This document shows positions 20,315 through 32,435 of a DNA stretch of 64,000 bases, one piece after another. The notes under the pieces are model-generated. The model was not told the origin of the DNA. It saw only the letters and a list, made by a program, of their open reading frames with translations, and searched no databases. Location: assembly GCF_036898095.1 (NCBI RefSeq), contig NC_090744.1:12475158-12539157 (forward strand), given 5' to 3'. Position 1 is the first letter of the stretch, and each line of letters opens with the position of its first letter. A program made the position numbers and the translations under genes. This DNA comes from Palaemon carinicauda (taxonomy: Eukaryota > Arthropoda > Malacostraca > Decapoda > Palaemonidae).

Positions 20315-20764
20315 ATGTCAGCTATGACTATAATGAGGAATTTTGATTTGAAATAAAATTGCAAAGTTAATTTTTCTGAGGATTTTTGACAATTTTTGAA
20401 TGAGAGATTTTGACAATTTTTTTTATTAGGACTTTTTACAGAATTTTTTATGAAGATTTTTGACTGAAATTTTTAGAGGATTTTTGACTGAAATTTTTAG
20501 AGGATTTTTGACTGAAATTTTTAGAGGATTTTTGACTGAAATTTTTAGAGGAATTTTCACTTGAAATAAACTGACAGTGAATTTTTTTAAAGACTTTCAT
20601 GGAAGAATAATTTTTTTTTTTAACACAAATATATCTAAATTTTGATGGCCCAATTCAAGGTAAAGTTTAGTTAAATTGTCAGATAAAGAAGACATGGAAA
20701 ACATCAATAAAGAATTTAGAAAAATTCTATAATTCCCGTAATTAGATTATCTTTATTTTTTGCC

Positions 20765-20865
20765 GCGGCAGAGCAGCCCTCTCTGCAGCCAGTTTTCTAA
20801 AACGTCGTATAGAAATCGGGCCGATATAGAAAACTATGCTCGAGAGGGCTAACTCTGCCACAGAC
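20765..20865. repeat. Conserved hairpin D, copy 2
   Basis: Inverted relative to copy 1. CGGCAGAGCAGCCCTCTC and GAGAGGGCTAACTCTGCC form the outer stem, with the same GGGCCGATATAGAAAAC core. Confidence 0.82.
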
Positions 20866-20939
20866 GCACTGTTGTTATTTTACTCTCCTAGTTCTGCATG
20901 AAAAAAAAAACAACAAATTTAAAATAAATTGTATTTTTC

Positions 20940-21110
20940 CTAACTATACAAACCTGGAGCTCTTTACATAGGAGTATTACTTCGGCGATAGCTGAAACTA
21001 GCCATTGAAGCTTTTTGGAGGTGTAACTATCCTCTGCAAGTTAGCGGAGGGAGGTAGCGGGAGTAGACCAACCACCCAGCACACACCAGCACTAGTAAAC
21101 AACTGTCACT
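20940..21110 (+). repeat. E2 left copy, terminal inverted repeat (left)
   Basis: TTACTTCGGCGATAGCTGAA, then TAGCCATTGAAGCTTTTTGG, then CCAGCACTAGTAAACAACTG. It pairs with 26,285-26,445 with many mismatches. Confidence 0.82.
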
Positions 21111-21164
21111 TTGCAATTCCGGCAGGACTTCCGGGGGAAGGTGATGGCGGGACCAGTATGTGTA

Positions 21165-21275
21165 AGGAGCTTCAGGTTTGTATGGTCAGGAATAATACAT
21201 ATTATTCTAAATTTGTCATATGTTCCGGCGCTATATACAAACCTCACACACTTTACGTTGGAGACTCACCCCATG
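21165..21275. repeat. E2 left copy, internal complementary region
   Basis: TTTGTATGGTCAGGAATAAT matches, in reverse, the left extremity at 20,918-20,955. After GTCAT it continues ATGTTCCGGCGCTATATACA, which corresponds to the right extremity near 26,415-26,450. The junction again contains CAT, as in E1. Confidence 0.78.
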
Positions 21276-21769
21276 GTGGATGGAAGTCCTAAATCCAACT
21301 GGCTGAAGACTCCTGGGGTGACACTGTGCTTCGCATGAGCTGTTCAGAGAGCGCCCTGACACCTCGTAATCCCTGTAGGATGACGGTCGGGGCAATCTGT
21401 GCTAGGTGTAGAATTTGGCAATGTGACTTGACCAGGTAAGCGTAATTTTGGAGTGAAGCTCCCCACTTAACCTAGACATTGCCTGACCACCTCGCTTGGA
21501 GAATGGGGACATAAATACATAAACATATATCAGGCTACACAAAGGACATGGTAAACTCCTGCAGTCAGAGGAAGAAAGCTTGTAGATTTCCTCGTATGTT
21601 GGACCCCAAGAGCGGGGAGAGTGAAATATGAAATGGCCAGTCACTTGTGCATTCATCCTAGACTTACTTGTGGGTAACATCTGCCCACAACCAACTGCTA
21701 CTTGTCCTACAAGGGAGCTGAGGTGTTATTGACCACATTTTGTGCAGTCACCATAGGACTTAAGGTACA

Positions 21770-22640
21770 GTAAATGTGTTCAGGTTCCTGTGGGCAATGT
21801 CCTGCAGGTAGTGGGCGGTGAACGTTATTTGCCGTTTCCACACGCCCGCTTGTTAAACCTGCGTAAAGAGATAAATTCTTTTTGAACGCCAGGGATGTGC
21901 CGACATCCCTGAAGTCGTGATCACAGGGATGACGACTGGGAGGTGAGGAGCCTGGTTGTATGGCTCTCTCGATTACCAGTCTGATCCAGTAATCTTCCTC
22001 TTGGTCTTCCCCATGCTCACTAAGAGCCTGCTGATCTGAGGGCGGACTCTGGAGGTTTTTTCAAGTATTTCCTCAGTGCCCTCACAGGGTAGAGTAACAG
22101 TTGGTCTGGGTCATCTGTCACAGTACTGAGACTCTCAATCTAACAAAGTCAAATATGAAACTTAGTGTCACTTGCCCCCATCCCCTTGAATGGGCAATAT
22201 CATAAGACAGATCATGTCGCTGGCTGACTCTCTTGGCAGAGGCCAGGGCTAGGAGAAAGAACATCTTCAGGATCAAGTCATGATCTGATGCTTGACGAAG
22301 AGGTTCATATGGTGCTCCTTCCCCTACATTCCAAGAAGGTGGTCTGACTTCTAACTGAGGGCAGGTGTGCTCAAAATTCCGTATGAGGAGAGACAATTCC
22401 ATCAAGGAGGAAATGTTAACTCTGTTCAGTTTAAAAAAAAAAGGCTTAAGGCCGAGCAATAGCCTTTCACTGCCGACCCCCAACAAAGTTTTTCCTCCCC
22501 AAGGCATACCGAAAACTCCACTATCATTGGAATAGCGGCACTGAGAGGAGAGATACCTCTTCCACGAAAGCAACCATAAAAGATGGACCACTTTGCCTGA
22601 TATACTGAGGCAGATGACTCCTGTAGGTATCCTGCCACTT
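21770..22640 (-). pseudogene. E2 left copy, tyrosine recombinase remnant
   Basis: The minus-strand frame 22,591-22,118 contains FKLNRVNISSLMELSLLIRN, then SEVRPP-like ELEVRPPSWNV wording and box I as LLALASAKRVSQRHDLS. In E1 box I reads VSELHGLS, so E2 has replaced E-L by Q-R. Further on, in another frame, H-D-F-R lies at 21,908-21,919 with SLAFKKN after it, and the active-site tyrosine with LQD at 21,808-21,810. All four landmarks of the enzyme are recognisable but spread over several frames. It is dead. Confidence 0.8.
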
Positions 22641-22719
22641 TCTTTGCAACTAATCTCTAAAGGACTTTCTTTGTGAGAAGTTGCTGGATAACCCCTAGGC
22701 GTGAAGACAAAGCGATGGA

Positions 22720-23064
22720 ATCGCCTTATGGAAGATCTCCATGTGTTGTTGTCTTAGTAGATAGGGAAGTGGAGGAAGCTCTCTGTGCCTTCTGTGAGCA
22801 GATGCCAAAAGTCTGGGAACCATTTTGCCTGTTGCCACACATGGCTACTAGGGTTATCGAGAGATCTTGCAATGCACCGACTTTGTTTGGAAGCCTCCAT
22901 ACAAGGTTAGGTAGAAGGATGGGAACGCGTAGACGTCTATTCTGTTCCACCGATGTTGGAAGGCGTCTTGCCAGACTGCCAGGGTATCTGGCACTGGAAA
23001 GCAGTACACCGTATGTTTGCAGTATAGGGACGTCACAAACAGGTTGATCGTCGGGGAACCTCAC
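22720..23064 (-). pseudogene. E2 left copy, methylase-like domain remnant
   Basis: Minus-strand pieces show VYCFPVPDTLAVWQDAFQ, then HRWNRIDVYAFPSFYL. They align with LYCSPVLDPKVLWQDAFQ and YAFPPF of E1. The second proline of FPPF is serine here. A frameshift separates this part from KWFPDFW-like sequence downstream. Confidence 0.7.
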
Positions 23065-23359
23065 AAAGTAAAAACTTTGTTGGCTAACTTATTTCAAAGA
23101 CCATTTGGAGCCTACTATCTGAGTCCTCCTGTTCAGATTGTCCACCAGCACTTTCTTCATGCACGGAATTAAGAGGGCAGATAGCGGTACCGAGTTGTCT
23201 TCCATCCATCTGAAGATTCGTGAAAAGTACCTCCTTGTTTGTTTGTGTGTGACATCACTGTATTGTTGTTGCTCCTCAGCACTGCTGTGTGCCCTGAAAT
23301 GAGCTGATGGAATTAAGGGCGACAAAGACTGCCCTCATTTCTAGGAGGTTTGTGTCACT

Positions 23360-24450
23360 GTTGCTCAGATTCGGACCAAAGCCTGGAAGCCTTGAGGTGC
23401 AACAGGTGAGCACACCCACCCGTCTTTTGATGTGTCTATGAAGAGCAACAAATCTGGAGGAGATAGAAGGTCTACTCCGCTAAGCAAGTTGGTGTCCGAC
23501 ACCCACCGATCAGGTCTCTCTTCTGCTCTAGACCTACTGGTACTGAGGTGTTCGGTGGGTCGAGGTGTTGGGACCAAAAGGTCTTCAGCTGCCACTGTAA
23601 AGAACGAATGTGCAAATGGCCGTTGGGAACTAATTTCTATAGAGATGTTAAGTGTCCCAGTAGCCTTTGCCAAAGAGTACCTCTCTGTCAACTTTATTCG
23701 TTCCTCAGATGGGAAAACTTTGCATAGTTTGGTCATGATTTTCATCCCTAGATACACCATCTCTTGAAGAAATAAAGCAGGTATGAATTCTCGTAATTTA
23801 CCAAGATCCCCAGATCTTGGCAAAAGGTGAGAAGCCTGTCTCAGTGGAGGAGAAGGGTCTCTCTTGAGTCTTCTAAAACTAGCCAATCATCTAGATAACA
23901 AAGGAGACAAATGCCATTTCTTTGAGCCCAAGTGGACACTAGGGCCACGACCCGAGTAAACACCCGAGGTGCTATGGACAAACCGAAGCAGAGCACCTTT
24001 AACTGGTATATCTATCTGCTTAATGTGAATCTCAGGTACTTTCTTGAGGATGGATGAACGGAGATCTGGACGTACGCCTCCTTGAAGTCTAACAATATCA
24101 TGAAGTCCTCTGGTCTGACAACCTGCCTGACTGTCTGGGCTGTTTCCATCTTGAATGGAGTTTGTTGGAAAAACTTGTACAGGAGCTGAGAGGTTGATAG
24201 CCTACCTGATCTCCAGCCTCTAGCCAGCTTTTCTACAAGAAATCACCTACTGTAAAGCTGGAGGCTCGTTCTCTTGGAGAACATACAGTACTTCCCTGGC
24301 ATGGTCTGGACTTCGGCTCGAAGGGACCGTTCCTTCATGGATCCCATTGCGTACGAATCTGACATCACCGGATGTAAGTTCACAAGAGGGGAGAGAGCAT
24401 GAACGGAACAATGTATCCCCTTTTGAGTATGTAGACCGATTAAGTTTCGG
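23360..24450 (-). pseudogene. E2 left copy, reverse transcriptase and RNase H remnant
   Basis: Pieces in order on the minus strand: LRAEVQTMPGKYCMFSKRTS (24,243-24,491 frame); a METAQ-type segment; SVHPSSRKYLRF-like wording (near 24,050); CYLDDWL at about 23,884-23,900; LGILVNYENS-like text; and the RNase H piece PPDLLLFIDTSKDGWV (within 23,365-23,886). YLDD is intact. Multiple stops lie between pieces. The right-arm copy (45,230-46,480) shows the same architecture with independent extra changes. Confidence 0.82.
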
Positions 24451-24620
24451 TGCCGTAGAGTATCGACCTCGGCCATTACAATAATGAGCAACCTAGATCA
24501 CATGCAGACCTCTGTCAGGCCTTTTTGAGTATGTAGACCGATCAAGTTTCGGCACCGTAGAGTATCGACCTCGGCCTTTAAAATAACAAGCAACCTAGAT
24601 CACATGCAGACCTTGTCAGG
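24419..24620 (-). repeat. 100-bp tandem duplication inside E2 (left)
   Basis: Two copies beginning TTTTGAGTATGTAGACCGAT at 24,420 and 24,521. The duplication is also present in the right arm (about 44,975-45,175), so it predates the divergence of the arms. Confidence 0.88.
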
Positions 24621-24629
24621 CAGAGCTCG

Positions 24630-25825
24630 CACACCCACCTCACTAGTGCTTGGTGTATGGGTGCGCAACGCTGCACAAGACTCCCTTGCGAGACTCGGGT
24701 CTGTGCTCATGCCCAAGTGAAATGGACCAGATTACTCTCGTATGACCTGCCACCTGCAGAATCCAGGTGGGTAGTGTTATGCACTCTTACAGGAGGAGGC
24801 ATTTGCTAGTAAAAGGCAAGTAAGGCTGTGAGAGAGAGGTTGTACCAGCAATCTATTCTGGAAGAAAAATTTTCCCTTCAGACTTGTCTGGGCTATCTGG
24901 TCAGCCAACTATCCAGTAGGGTATTCACCACTCTAAGGAATTGTGTTTGTAGTTCCACCCCAAAGGGTTGCCAAGTTCAATTTAGAGGAACCAGGAACCT
25001 TGACTCTTAAACAAAAGGTCAACTCTCACCGGTTGCTCCCAAGGGCCTGAAAGTTTGCCTATCGAATAAACATCTCGAGTCGATTGCTGTTTAGTCATAC
25101 AATCAGTTGCAAGCAATTGTTCTGTAAAAGGGGGAATTCTGCCCTCCACCTTGTCGATGGGAGAGGCAGCGACAGCATCGGTTGGCAGGTATCACCATCT
25201 GCGGTAAAGACGCCAAAGGGAAATTCTCACAAGCAGTTGCCTAACTCCTTCGTCTCCAAGCTCCAAAGAGCAAGATCGGGACATGGACGAATCCCATTCC
25301 CGCCAGAGGAATCCCTTGGGGGAGAAACTACGCGGGTGAAAGCAGTCTCTCCCACAGGCGGGAAAGACGACCAACTCCTGTTGCTGCTGTCGACAATTCT
25401 CCCCGCAAGTGGGAAGATTGCTGAACAGTGGCTAGTGGAGGGTAACTCTCACTCGGAAGGGAAAGTGCCCAGTACCTAGTGGAGGGTAATTCTCCCTCGG
25501 AAGGGGAAGTTGTCCAACACCTGAAGGCAGACCTCAGGGCAGCACTCTGCTTCCCATCAACAATATTTCTTCAAGTTGAAGGTTGGCATTTAGAGCTGCC
25601 TGTGAGACGTAGTTGAAGCTAGATTTTGGGTTCACGCTGAAAGGATCCCCCCGACTGCAAACTTTGAAGGGAACCAGTCTGCCACTGCTCTCGTTCCTAT
25701 GCTGGAGCTGCAGGAACAAAGCAGCAGATGCAGTGTGTGCTGCAGTAAATTGTAATTCCCTCAGAAACTATTCCTTAGCCGGGAGACCTGAAGGCCCCAA
25801 CAAAGGTGGTTCTACACCTAGCACA
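24630..25825 (-). pseudogene. E2 left copy, gag-like region remnant
   Basis: Upstream of RT on the minus strand. Short frames include RDCFHPRSFSPKGFLWREWD, LELGDEGVRQLLV (25,374-25,192) and LVPFKVCSRGDPFSVNPKSS (25,719-25,534). I recognise no domain; position alone suggests gag. Two 40-bp repeats with CTAGTGGAGGGTAA occur at 25,433 and 25,477. Confidence 0.5.
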
Positions 25826-25829
25826 GATT

Positions 25830-26137
25830 GCCCCGACCGTCATCCTACAGGGATTACGAGGTGTCAGGGCTCTCTCTGATCAGCTCATACGAAGCACAGT
25901 GTCACCCCGGGAGTCTTCAACCAGTTGGATTTACGACTTCCATCCACCATGGGGTGAGTCTCCAACGTAAAGTGTGTGAGGATTGTATATAGTGCCGGAA
26001 CATATGACAAATTTAGAATATGTATTATTCCTGACCATACAAACCTGAAGCTCTTTACACATACTGGTCCCGCCATCACCTTCCCCCGGAAGTACTGCCG
26101 GAATTGCAAAGTGACGGTTGTTTACTAGTGCTGGGCC
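25830..26137 (+). repeat. Inverted copy of the E2 3' region, left arm only
   Basis: Reverse complement of about 21,080-21,400: CATCCTACAGGGATTACGAG, CACCATGGGGTGAGTCTCC and CCGGAACATATGACAAATTT all recur. In the right arm the equivalent place (43,730-43,790) carries ordinary E2 sequence. It looks like a template switch or inverted partial insertion. Confidence 0.85.
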
Positions 26138-26284
26138 GATGGAGTCCACACCTAAGGGATTGATTGATTAATTTGAAATAAGTCACCATCAGTAAAGAAA
26201 AAGGATTTTTTAAAATTAGGACAGTTGCTTTTAATTGTAAGCAGGTTGAAAGGTTTTGACAGGAGAGCAAGACGACGTCTCAAC

Positions 26285-26445
26285 TCTACAGAGCCGAAAT
26301 AAAAAGTAGCGGTTGTTTACCAGTGCTGGTGTGAGCAGGGTGGTTGGATTAACCACGCTAACCCTTCGCAAAAACTTTAACGAGTAGTTTCAGCTATCGC
26401 TGAAATGATACTCCTATGTAAGGAGCATAAGGTTTGCATGTATTG
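26285..26445 (-). repeat. E2 left copy, terminal inverted repeat (right)
   Basis: Contains GCGGTTGTTTACCAGTGCTG, then TAGTTTCAGCTATCGCTGAA and ATACTCCTATGTAAGGAGCA; the last phrase is itself a short palindrome. An A-run follows at about 26,449-26,458. Confidence 0.82.
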
Positions 26446-26450
26446 GAAAA

Positions 26451-27260
26451 AAAAAAAAGTAAGCTGTATTTTCCAATGAAACAAACGAATAATCAAAGGA
26501 AATAAAAATATCTAAAATTAGAGATTTTTAAGGGGAAAATTAAATAAATTATTAGTTACATATTGTCACACCCTACCTTTAAATAAATAAGTTAGTAATA
26601 ATGATTCAATTTAAAACTAATGACACCGATGACTTAATTATACCTCTAAATTAACAATTAATCATAAATTAATTACACAATTAATGTTTGAATCCCAATC
26701 GATAAAAATGGTTCATCACAAATGGATGTCAAACCATTCCTCTAAGTAGTTAACTTAAGGACTGAATTACATCCCTAAATTAATAATAATTAATCAATTA
26801 CAAATTAATGACTGAATCCTATTCGATAAAAAATGCTTTATCCAAAATGAATGTCATTTCATTCCTCTAAATAATTAACTTAAGGACTTAATTGCATCCC
26901 TAAATTACAAATTAACTACACTAACGAATTACTCCCCATATCATATTCACACCGTTAACTAATGAATTAATTGCATTACACCAATAATAAATAAATAACA
27001 CTAATGTTAATTACAATTATACCAGGTACATAAATTTAAATATATAATAATTTGATTATAATTAATAATTAATTTAATATAATCAGTTATCACTGATTTA
27101 ATTATATTAGTAAATTATTAATTCAATGATATCAGTATTCATGTATTTACTTACATCAATAATGAATAAAGGAAATACATCAGTAATTAAAAAATGAAAA
27201 CACTGGTAATATAAAAATTAATTAGATATTATTCAATTATATTGGGGAAATACAGTATGG
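26451..27260. other. AT-rich non-coding DNA
   Basis: No gene. Built of variants of TAATTAATTA with two diverged copies of a CATTCCTCTAA-TTAACTTAAGGAC segment (about 26,735 and 26,855). It is mirrored, with a large replacement, at 42,060-42,460. Confidence 0.6.
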
Positions 27261-27263
27261 AAA

Positions 27264-28690
27264 GAGCACTGGGAACTCACATGTTAAAAAAAAAATCTGG
27301 GAACTCACATGTTAAAAAAAAATCTGGGAACTCACAAGTTAAAAAATATCTGGGAACTCACATGTTAAAAAAAAAATCTGGGAACTCACATGTTAAAAAA
27401 TATCTGGGAACTCACATGTTAAACAAAATCTGGGAACTCACATGTTAAAAAAAAATCTGGGAACTCACATGTTAAAAAAAATCTGGGAACTCACATATTG
27501 AAAAAAAAAAATCAGGGAACTCACATGTTAAAAAAAAATCTGGGAACTCACATGTTAAACAAAATCTGGGAACTCACATGTTAAAAAAAAAATCTGGGAA
27601 CTCACATGTTAAAAAAAAAATCTGGGAACTAACGTTAAAAAAAAACTGGGACCTCACATGTTAAAAAATATCTGGGAACTCACTTGTTAAAAAAAAATCT
27701 GGGAACTCACATGTTAAACAAAATCTGGGAACTCACATGTTAAAAAAAATCTGGGAACTAACATTAAAAAAAATCTGGGAACTCACATGTTAAAAAAAAT
27801 CTCAGAACTCACATGTTAAACAAAATTCTGGGAACTCACATGTTAAAAAAAAAATCTGGGAACTCACATGTTAAAAAAAAATCTGGGAACTCACATGTTA
27901 AAAAAAATCTGGGAACTCACATGTTAAAAAAAAATCTGGGAACTCACATGTTAAAAAAAATCTGGGAACTCACAAGTTAAAAAATATCTGGGAACTCACA
28001 TGTTAGAAAAAATATCTGGGAACTTACATGGTAAAAAATATCTGGGAACTCACATGTTAAAAAAAAATCTGGGAACTCACATGTTGAAAAAAAAAAATCA
28101 GGGAACTCACATGTTAAAAAAAAATCTGGGAACTCACATGTTAAACAAAATCTGGGAACTCACATGTTAAAAAAAAATCTGGGAACTAACGTTTAAAAAA
28201 AAAAATCTGGGAACTCACATGTTAAAAAAAAAATCTGGGAACTCACATGTTAAAAAAAAAATCTGGGAACTCACATGTTAAAAAAAATCTGGGAACTCAC
28301 ATGTTAAAAAAAAATCTGGGAACTCACATGTTAAAAAAAATCTGGGAACTCACAAGTTAAAAAATATCTGGGAACTCACATGTTAGAAAAAAAAATCTGG
28401 GAACTTACATGTTAAAAAATATCTGGGAACTCACATGTTAAAAAAAAATCTGGGAACTCACATGTTGAAAAAAAAAATCAGGGAACTCACATGTTAAAAA
28501 AAAATCTGGGAACTCACATGTTAAACAAAATCTGGGAACTCACATGTTAAAAAAAAAATCTGGGAACTAACGTTTAAAAAAAAATCTGGGAACTCACATG
28601 TTAAAAAAAATCTCAGAACTCACATGTTAAACAAAAATCTGGGAACTCACATGTTAACAAAAAATCTGGGAACTCACATATGTTAAAAAA
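27264..28690 (+). repeat. About 24-bp satellite with variable A-runs, roughly 58 copies
   Basis: The unit is CTGGGAACTCACATGTTAAA followed by 3-8 further A. Variants (CAAGTT, CTTAC, TCAGG, ATCTCAG, TAACGTT) recur in the same order around 27,480-27,620, 28,080-28,180 and 28,450-28,570, so a block of about 400-600 bp was itself duplicated. Confidence 0.95.
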
Positions 28691-29717
28691 AATAAGAGAA
28701 TAATCAAGAAACCTTTATAAACGCACTTAAAAAGGTATTCGGAAATAAAAAGTCGATTCTCGTTAAACGCTTGACAAGCCCATCTTCCCACTACACCACT
28801 CAGGTAGATACTTCCTCCTTCTCCCCACAACACAGCGAGTACCATATTTACAGCAATACAAATATACGCATTTCATGTAGCCTGACCGTATAAAATAGGA
28901 TACGATGTTTCAGTGACCCAACACATTCACATAATAGTAGCCAGTTCATAAACACAAAAGCGTTCGAGATTCCTTGCCATGATTAATAATTCTAAGTGCT
29001 ATTTTGATATAAAAACTATCGTCATTATCATTGATATGCAAAGTGGCTACATTAGTCGGAAATTTCATAATTGCGACGTATAAACCTAACCATTATGATT
29101 AAAATTTCGAATAAATTTTCGGGAACTAACATTAAACTGACCTTCACTCCTCAAGGGCTCGTGGAAAAATGCTCAGAAAACCTTGTTATTTTCACTCAGC
29201 CAATCAGAGGCCTTCGACAGAAATTGTTACGATAATCGTTTCCTATTGGCTTAAACGTTCGTTCTGTGACTAAGATGCATAGAAGCTATCCTCCTATTGG
29301 CTGGATGACTTTGACGGTCACTTTCAACTCCAGAGGATATTTTCAAAGCAAATATATTTAATGGATCATTGATACTCGATAATATATTTGATATAAATAA
29401 AAGCTTTATTATGAATTTAGATTATGACAAATTGGAAATTGAATAAAAGCAAAATTATAATTTATATGAAAACGTAGACGCGAATAACTTAAAAGTTGTT
29501 ATAAACAAGCAAACAAGGTAAATACTTCCTAGGTAAATACTGTATCTTCCATACAGTCATTGACTGTAATCAAGTTGAAAATATTGAATTATTACACATT
29601 TCTGAGCTACCGAGACTGAAGGATCTTATTTCATTTATCATTTTAGCGATATCAAGAGATTGATATAATTCCCATTCGTTAATTATATTAAATATGAGAT
29701 TATTCGGTATCCAAACC

Positions 29718-29718
<1 letters not shown>
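28691..29718. other. Low-repeat segment with a CCAAT-box cluster
   Basis: No reading frame of interest. It is the least repetitive part of the arm and is well conserved at 40,110-41,150. It holds three CCAAT boxes, annotated separately. Confidence 0.6.
29200..29300. promoter_or_regulatory. Cluster of three CCAAT boxes (NF-Y type)
   Basis: CAGCCAATCAGA at 29,197-29,208 is on the plus strand; CCTATTGGCT at 29,242 and 29,293 are on the minus strand. The boxes are 45 and 51 bp apart, and two have the extended C-C-A-A-T-A/C-G-G-A/A-G form favoured by NF-Y. All three persist in the right arm (40,531, 40,582 and 40,628). No transcript start or gene can be tied to them. Confidence 0.35.
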
Positions 29719-29768
<50 letters not shown>

Positions 29769-29780
29769 TTAATAATAATC
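29719..29780 (+). repeat. (TAA)n microsatellite
   Basis: About 20 units, corresponding to the longer (ATT)n at 40,017-40,109 in the right arm. Confidence 0.97.
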
Positions 29781-30043
29781 TAAACAAACCAATTTTTCAA
29801 TTTTATTAAGTTATTAAAAATAAATTATCCTTTTATAAAGGATATAATCATAACTTTAGTGTTATTAATGGTATAAAGTTTACACATTAAAAACTTGAAT
29901 GTTATTGGTGTCAGACATGTATACCGGCATTTAAATATTGGCACTATTATTAGCTCATCCATATTATCACTTATGCATAAATACGAGTGGGCATTATACA
30001 AATAACATTTTTCTTTATAAATGCATGTATATATGCTTACATA

Positions 30044-30132
<89 letters not shown>
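30044..30132 (+). repeat. (CA)n-(TA)n compound microsatellite
   Basis: Ten CA units followed by about 35 TA units. The mirror is the (TA)n(TG)n at 39,540-39,669. Confidence 0.97.
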
Positions 30133-30136
<4 letters not shown>

Positions 30137-30270
30137 AAATTTACAGGGAGGTGTGATGGTCAGATGCAAAAGATCACAAGGCAAGTGAAAATATAAGAAA
30201 CGGTTCTGACTAGATTCGTCAGGATTCACCAATATATTTTCATTTTCCCTGTGAAAAACAAACACATACA

Positions 30271-30273
<3 letters not shown>

Positions 30274-30346
<73 letters not shown>
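30274..30346 (+). repeat. (TA)n microsatellite
   Basis: About 36 units. The mirror at 39,302-39,398 also has a GT portion. Confidence 0.97.
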
Positions 30347-30347
<1 letters not shown>

Positions 30348-30561
30348 TATATACCGGGTAATAGTTTCGTCAATAACAGACTTGACTTTCATAACCCCCT
30401 ATAGCAAATTCGAAATAGGTTGATCTCGATTCTGAGTACAAAAAACTGAATCCTGCGAATATTGAAACAGGAATATGCACAGCAAAATCGAAATTAAACT
30501 CACATTTCTGTTGAGAACTTGAAACTTTAACTATCTAATTATATTTCGACTCACAGGAAGA

Positions 30562-30759
<198 letters not shown>

Positions 30760-30779
30760 ATTGTAAACTTTCTGGTGAT

Positions 30780-32144
<1,365 letters not shown>

Positions 32145-32163
32145 ATTATTATTATTATTATTA

Positions 32164-32201
<38 letters not shown>

Positions 32202-32435
32202 GCCTGCTAAGCTTCAGCCCCAGAAGGAAAAGCAGGATGCTATAAGCCCAGGGGTTCCAACAGGGAAAGTAGCCCAGTGAGGAAAGGAAACAAGGAAAAA
32301 TAAAATTTTTTAAGAAGAGTAACGTTAAAATAAATATCCTATATAAATTATAAAAACTTTAATAAAACAAGAGGAAAAGAAGCAAGACAGAACAGCGTGC
32401 CCGAGTGTACCCTCACGCAAGAGAACTCTAACCCA
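32145..32435 (-). mobile_element. LINE tail copy running into the assembly gap
   Basis: A (TTA)n tract at 32,145-32,200 is the tail end. It is followed by the tail on the minus strand (GGAACCCCTGGGCTTATAGC, CACTGGGCTACTTTCC) and the companion block with ACGCAAGAGAACTCTAACCC before the N run. The mirror is 36,890-37,277. Confidence 0.85.

Larger units (their letters stand above)
17520..20700. mobile_element. Fold-back element F, left copy
   Basis: The outer segments 17,523-18,110 and 20,020-20,700 are diverged reverse complements; shared phrases are TTTGACTAA, ATTGGCCAATCAAAATT/AATTTTGATGGCCCAATT, CATTTGAGTACTACAAGCCT and GGCTTCCCCAA. Inside lie repeated modules with GTGCACAGCACATCCATGTA (18,315 and, inverted, 18,860 and 19,020) and a partly palindromic centre (18,400-18,640). 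Each outer arm encodes a zinc-ribbon peptide. The element therefore resembles a non-autonomous, long-inverted-repeat DNA transposon. A piggyBac-like MITE has inserted at 19,085-20,017. The right-arm copy is at 49,770-52,140. Confidence 0.68.
20912..26450 (-). mobile_element. DIRS-type retroelement E2, left copy, heavily decayed
   Basis: Same plan as E1 on the minus strand: gag-like region (about 25,800-24,630), RT/RNase H (24,450-23,360), methylase-like domain (23,060-22,720), recombinase (22,640-21,770), internal complementary region (21,165-21,275). Terminal inverted repeats at about 20,940-21,110 and 26,285-26,445 share GTAGTTTCAGCTATCGC-type sequence and CCAGTGCTGGTGTGAGCAGG-like phrases. 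It begins near ACAAATTTAAAAT at 20,912, just beside hairpin D. Protein similarity to E1 is clear but DNA similarity is modest, so it is a different subfamily. A 0.3-kb inverted copy of its own 3' region sits in the gag end (25,830-26,137). Confidence 0.85.

Noticed and set aside
27264..28690. CRISPR-like array of regular short repeats
   Set aside because: The parts between repeats are A-runs, not unique spacers, and the host is eukaryotic. It is a satellite.
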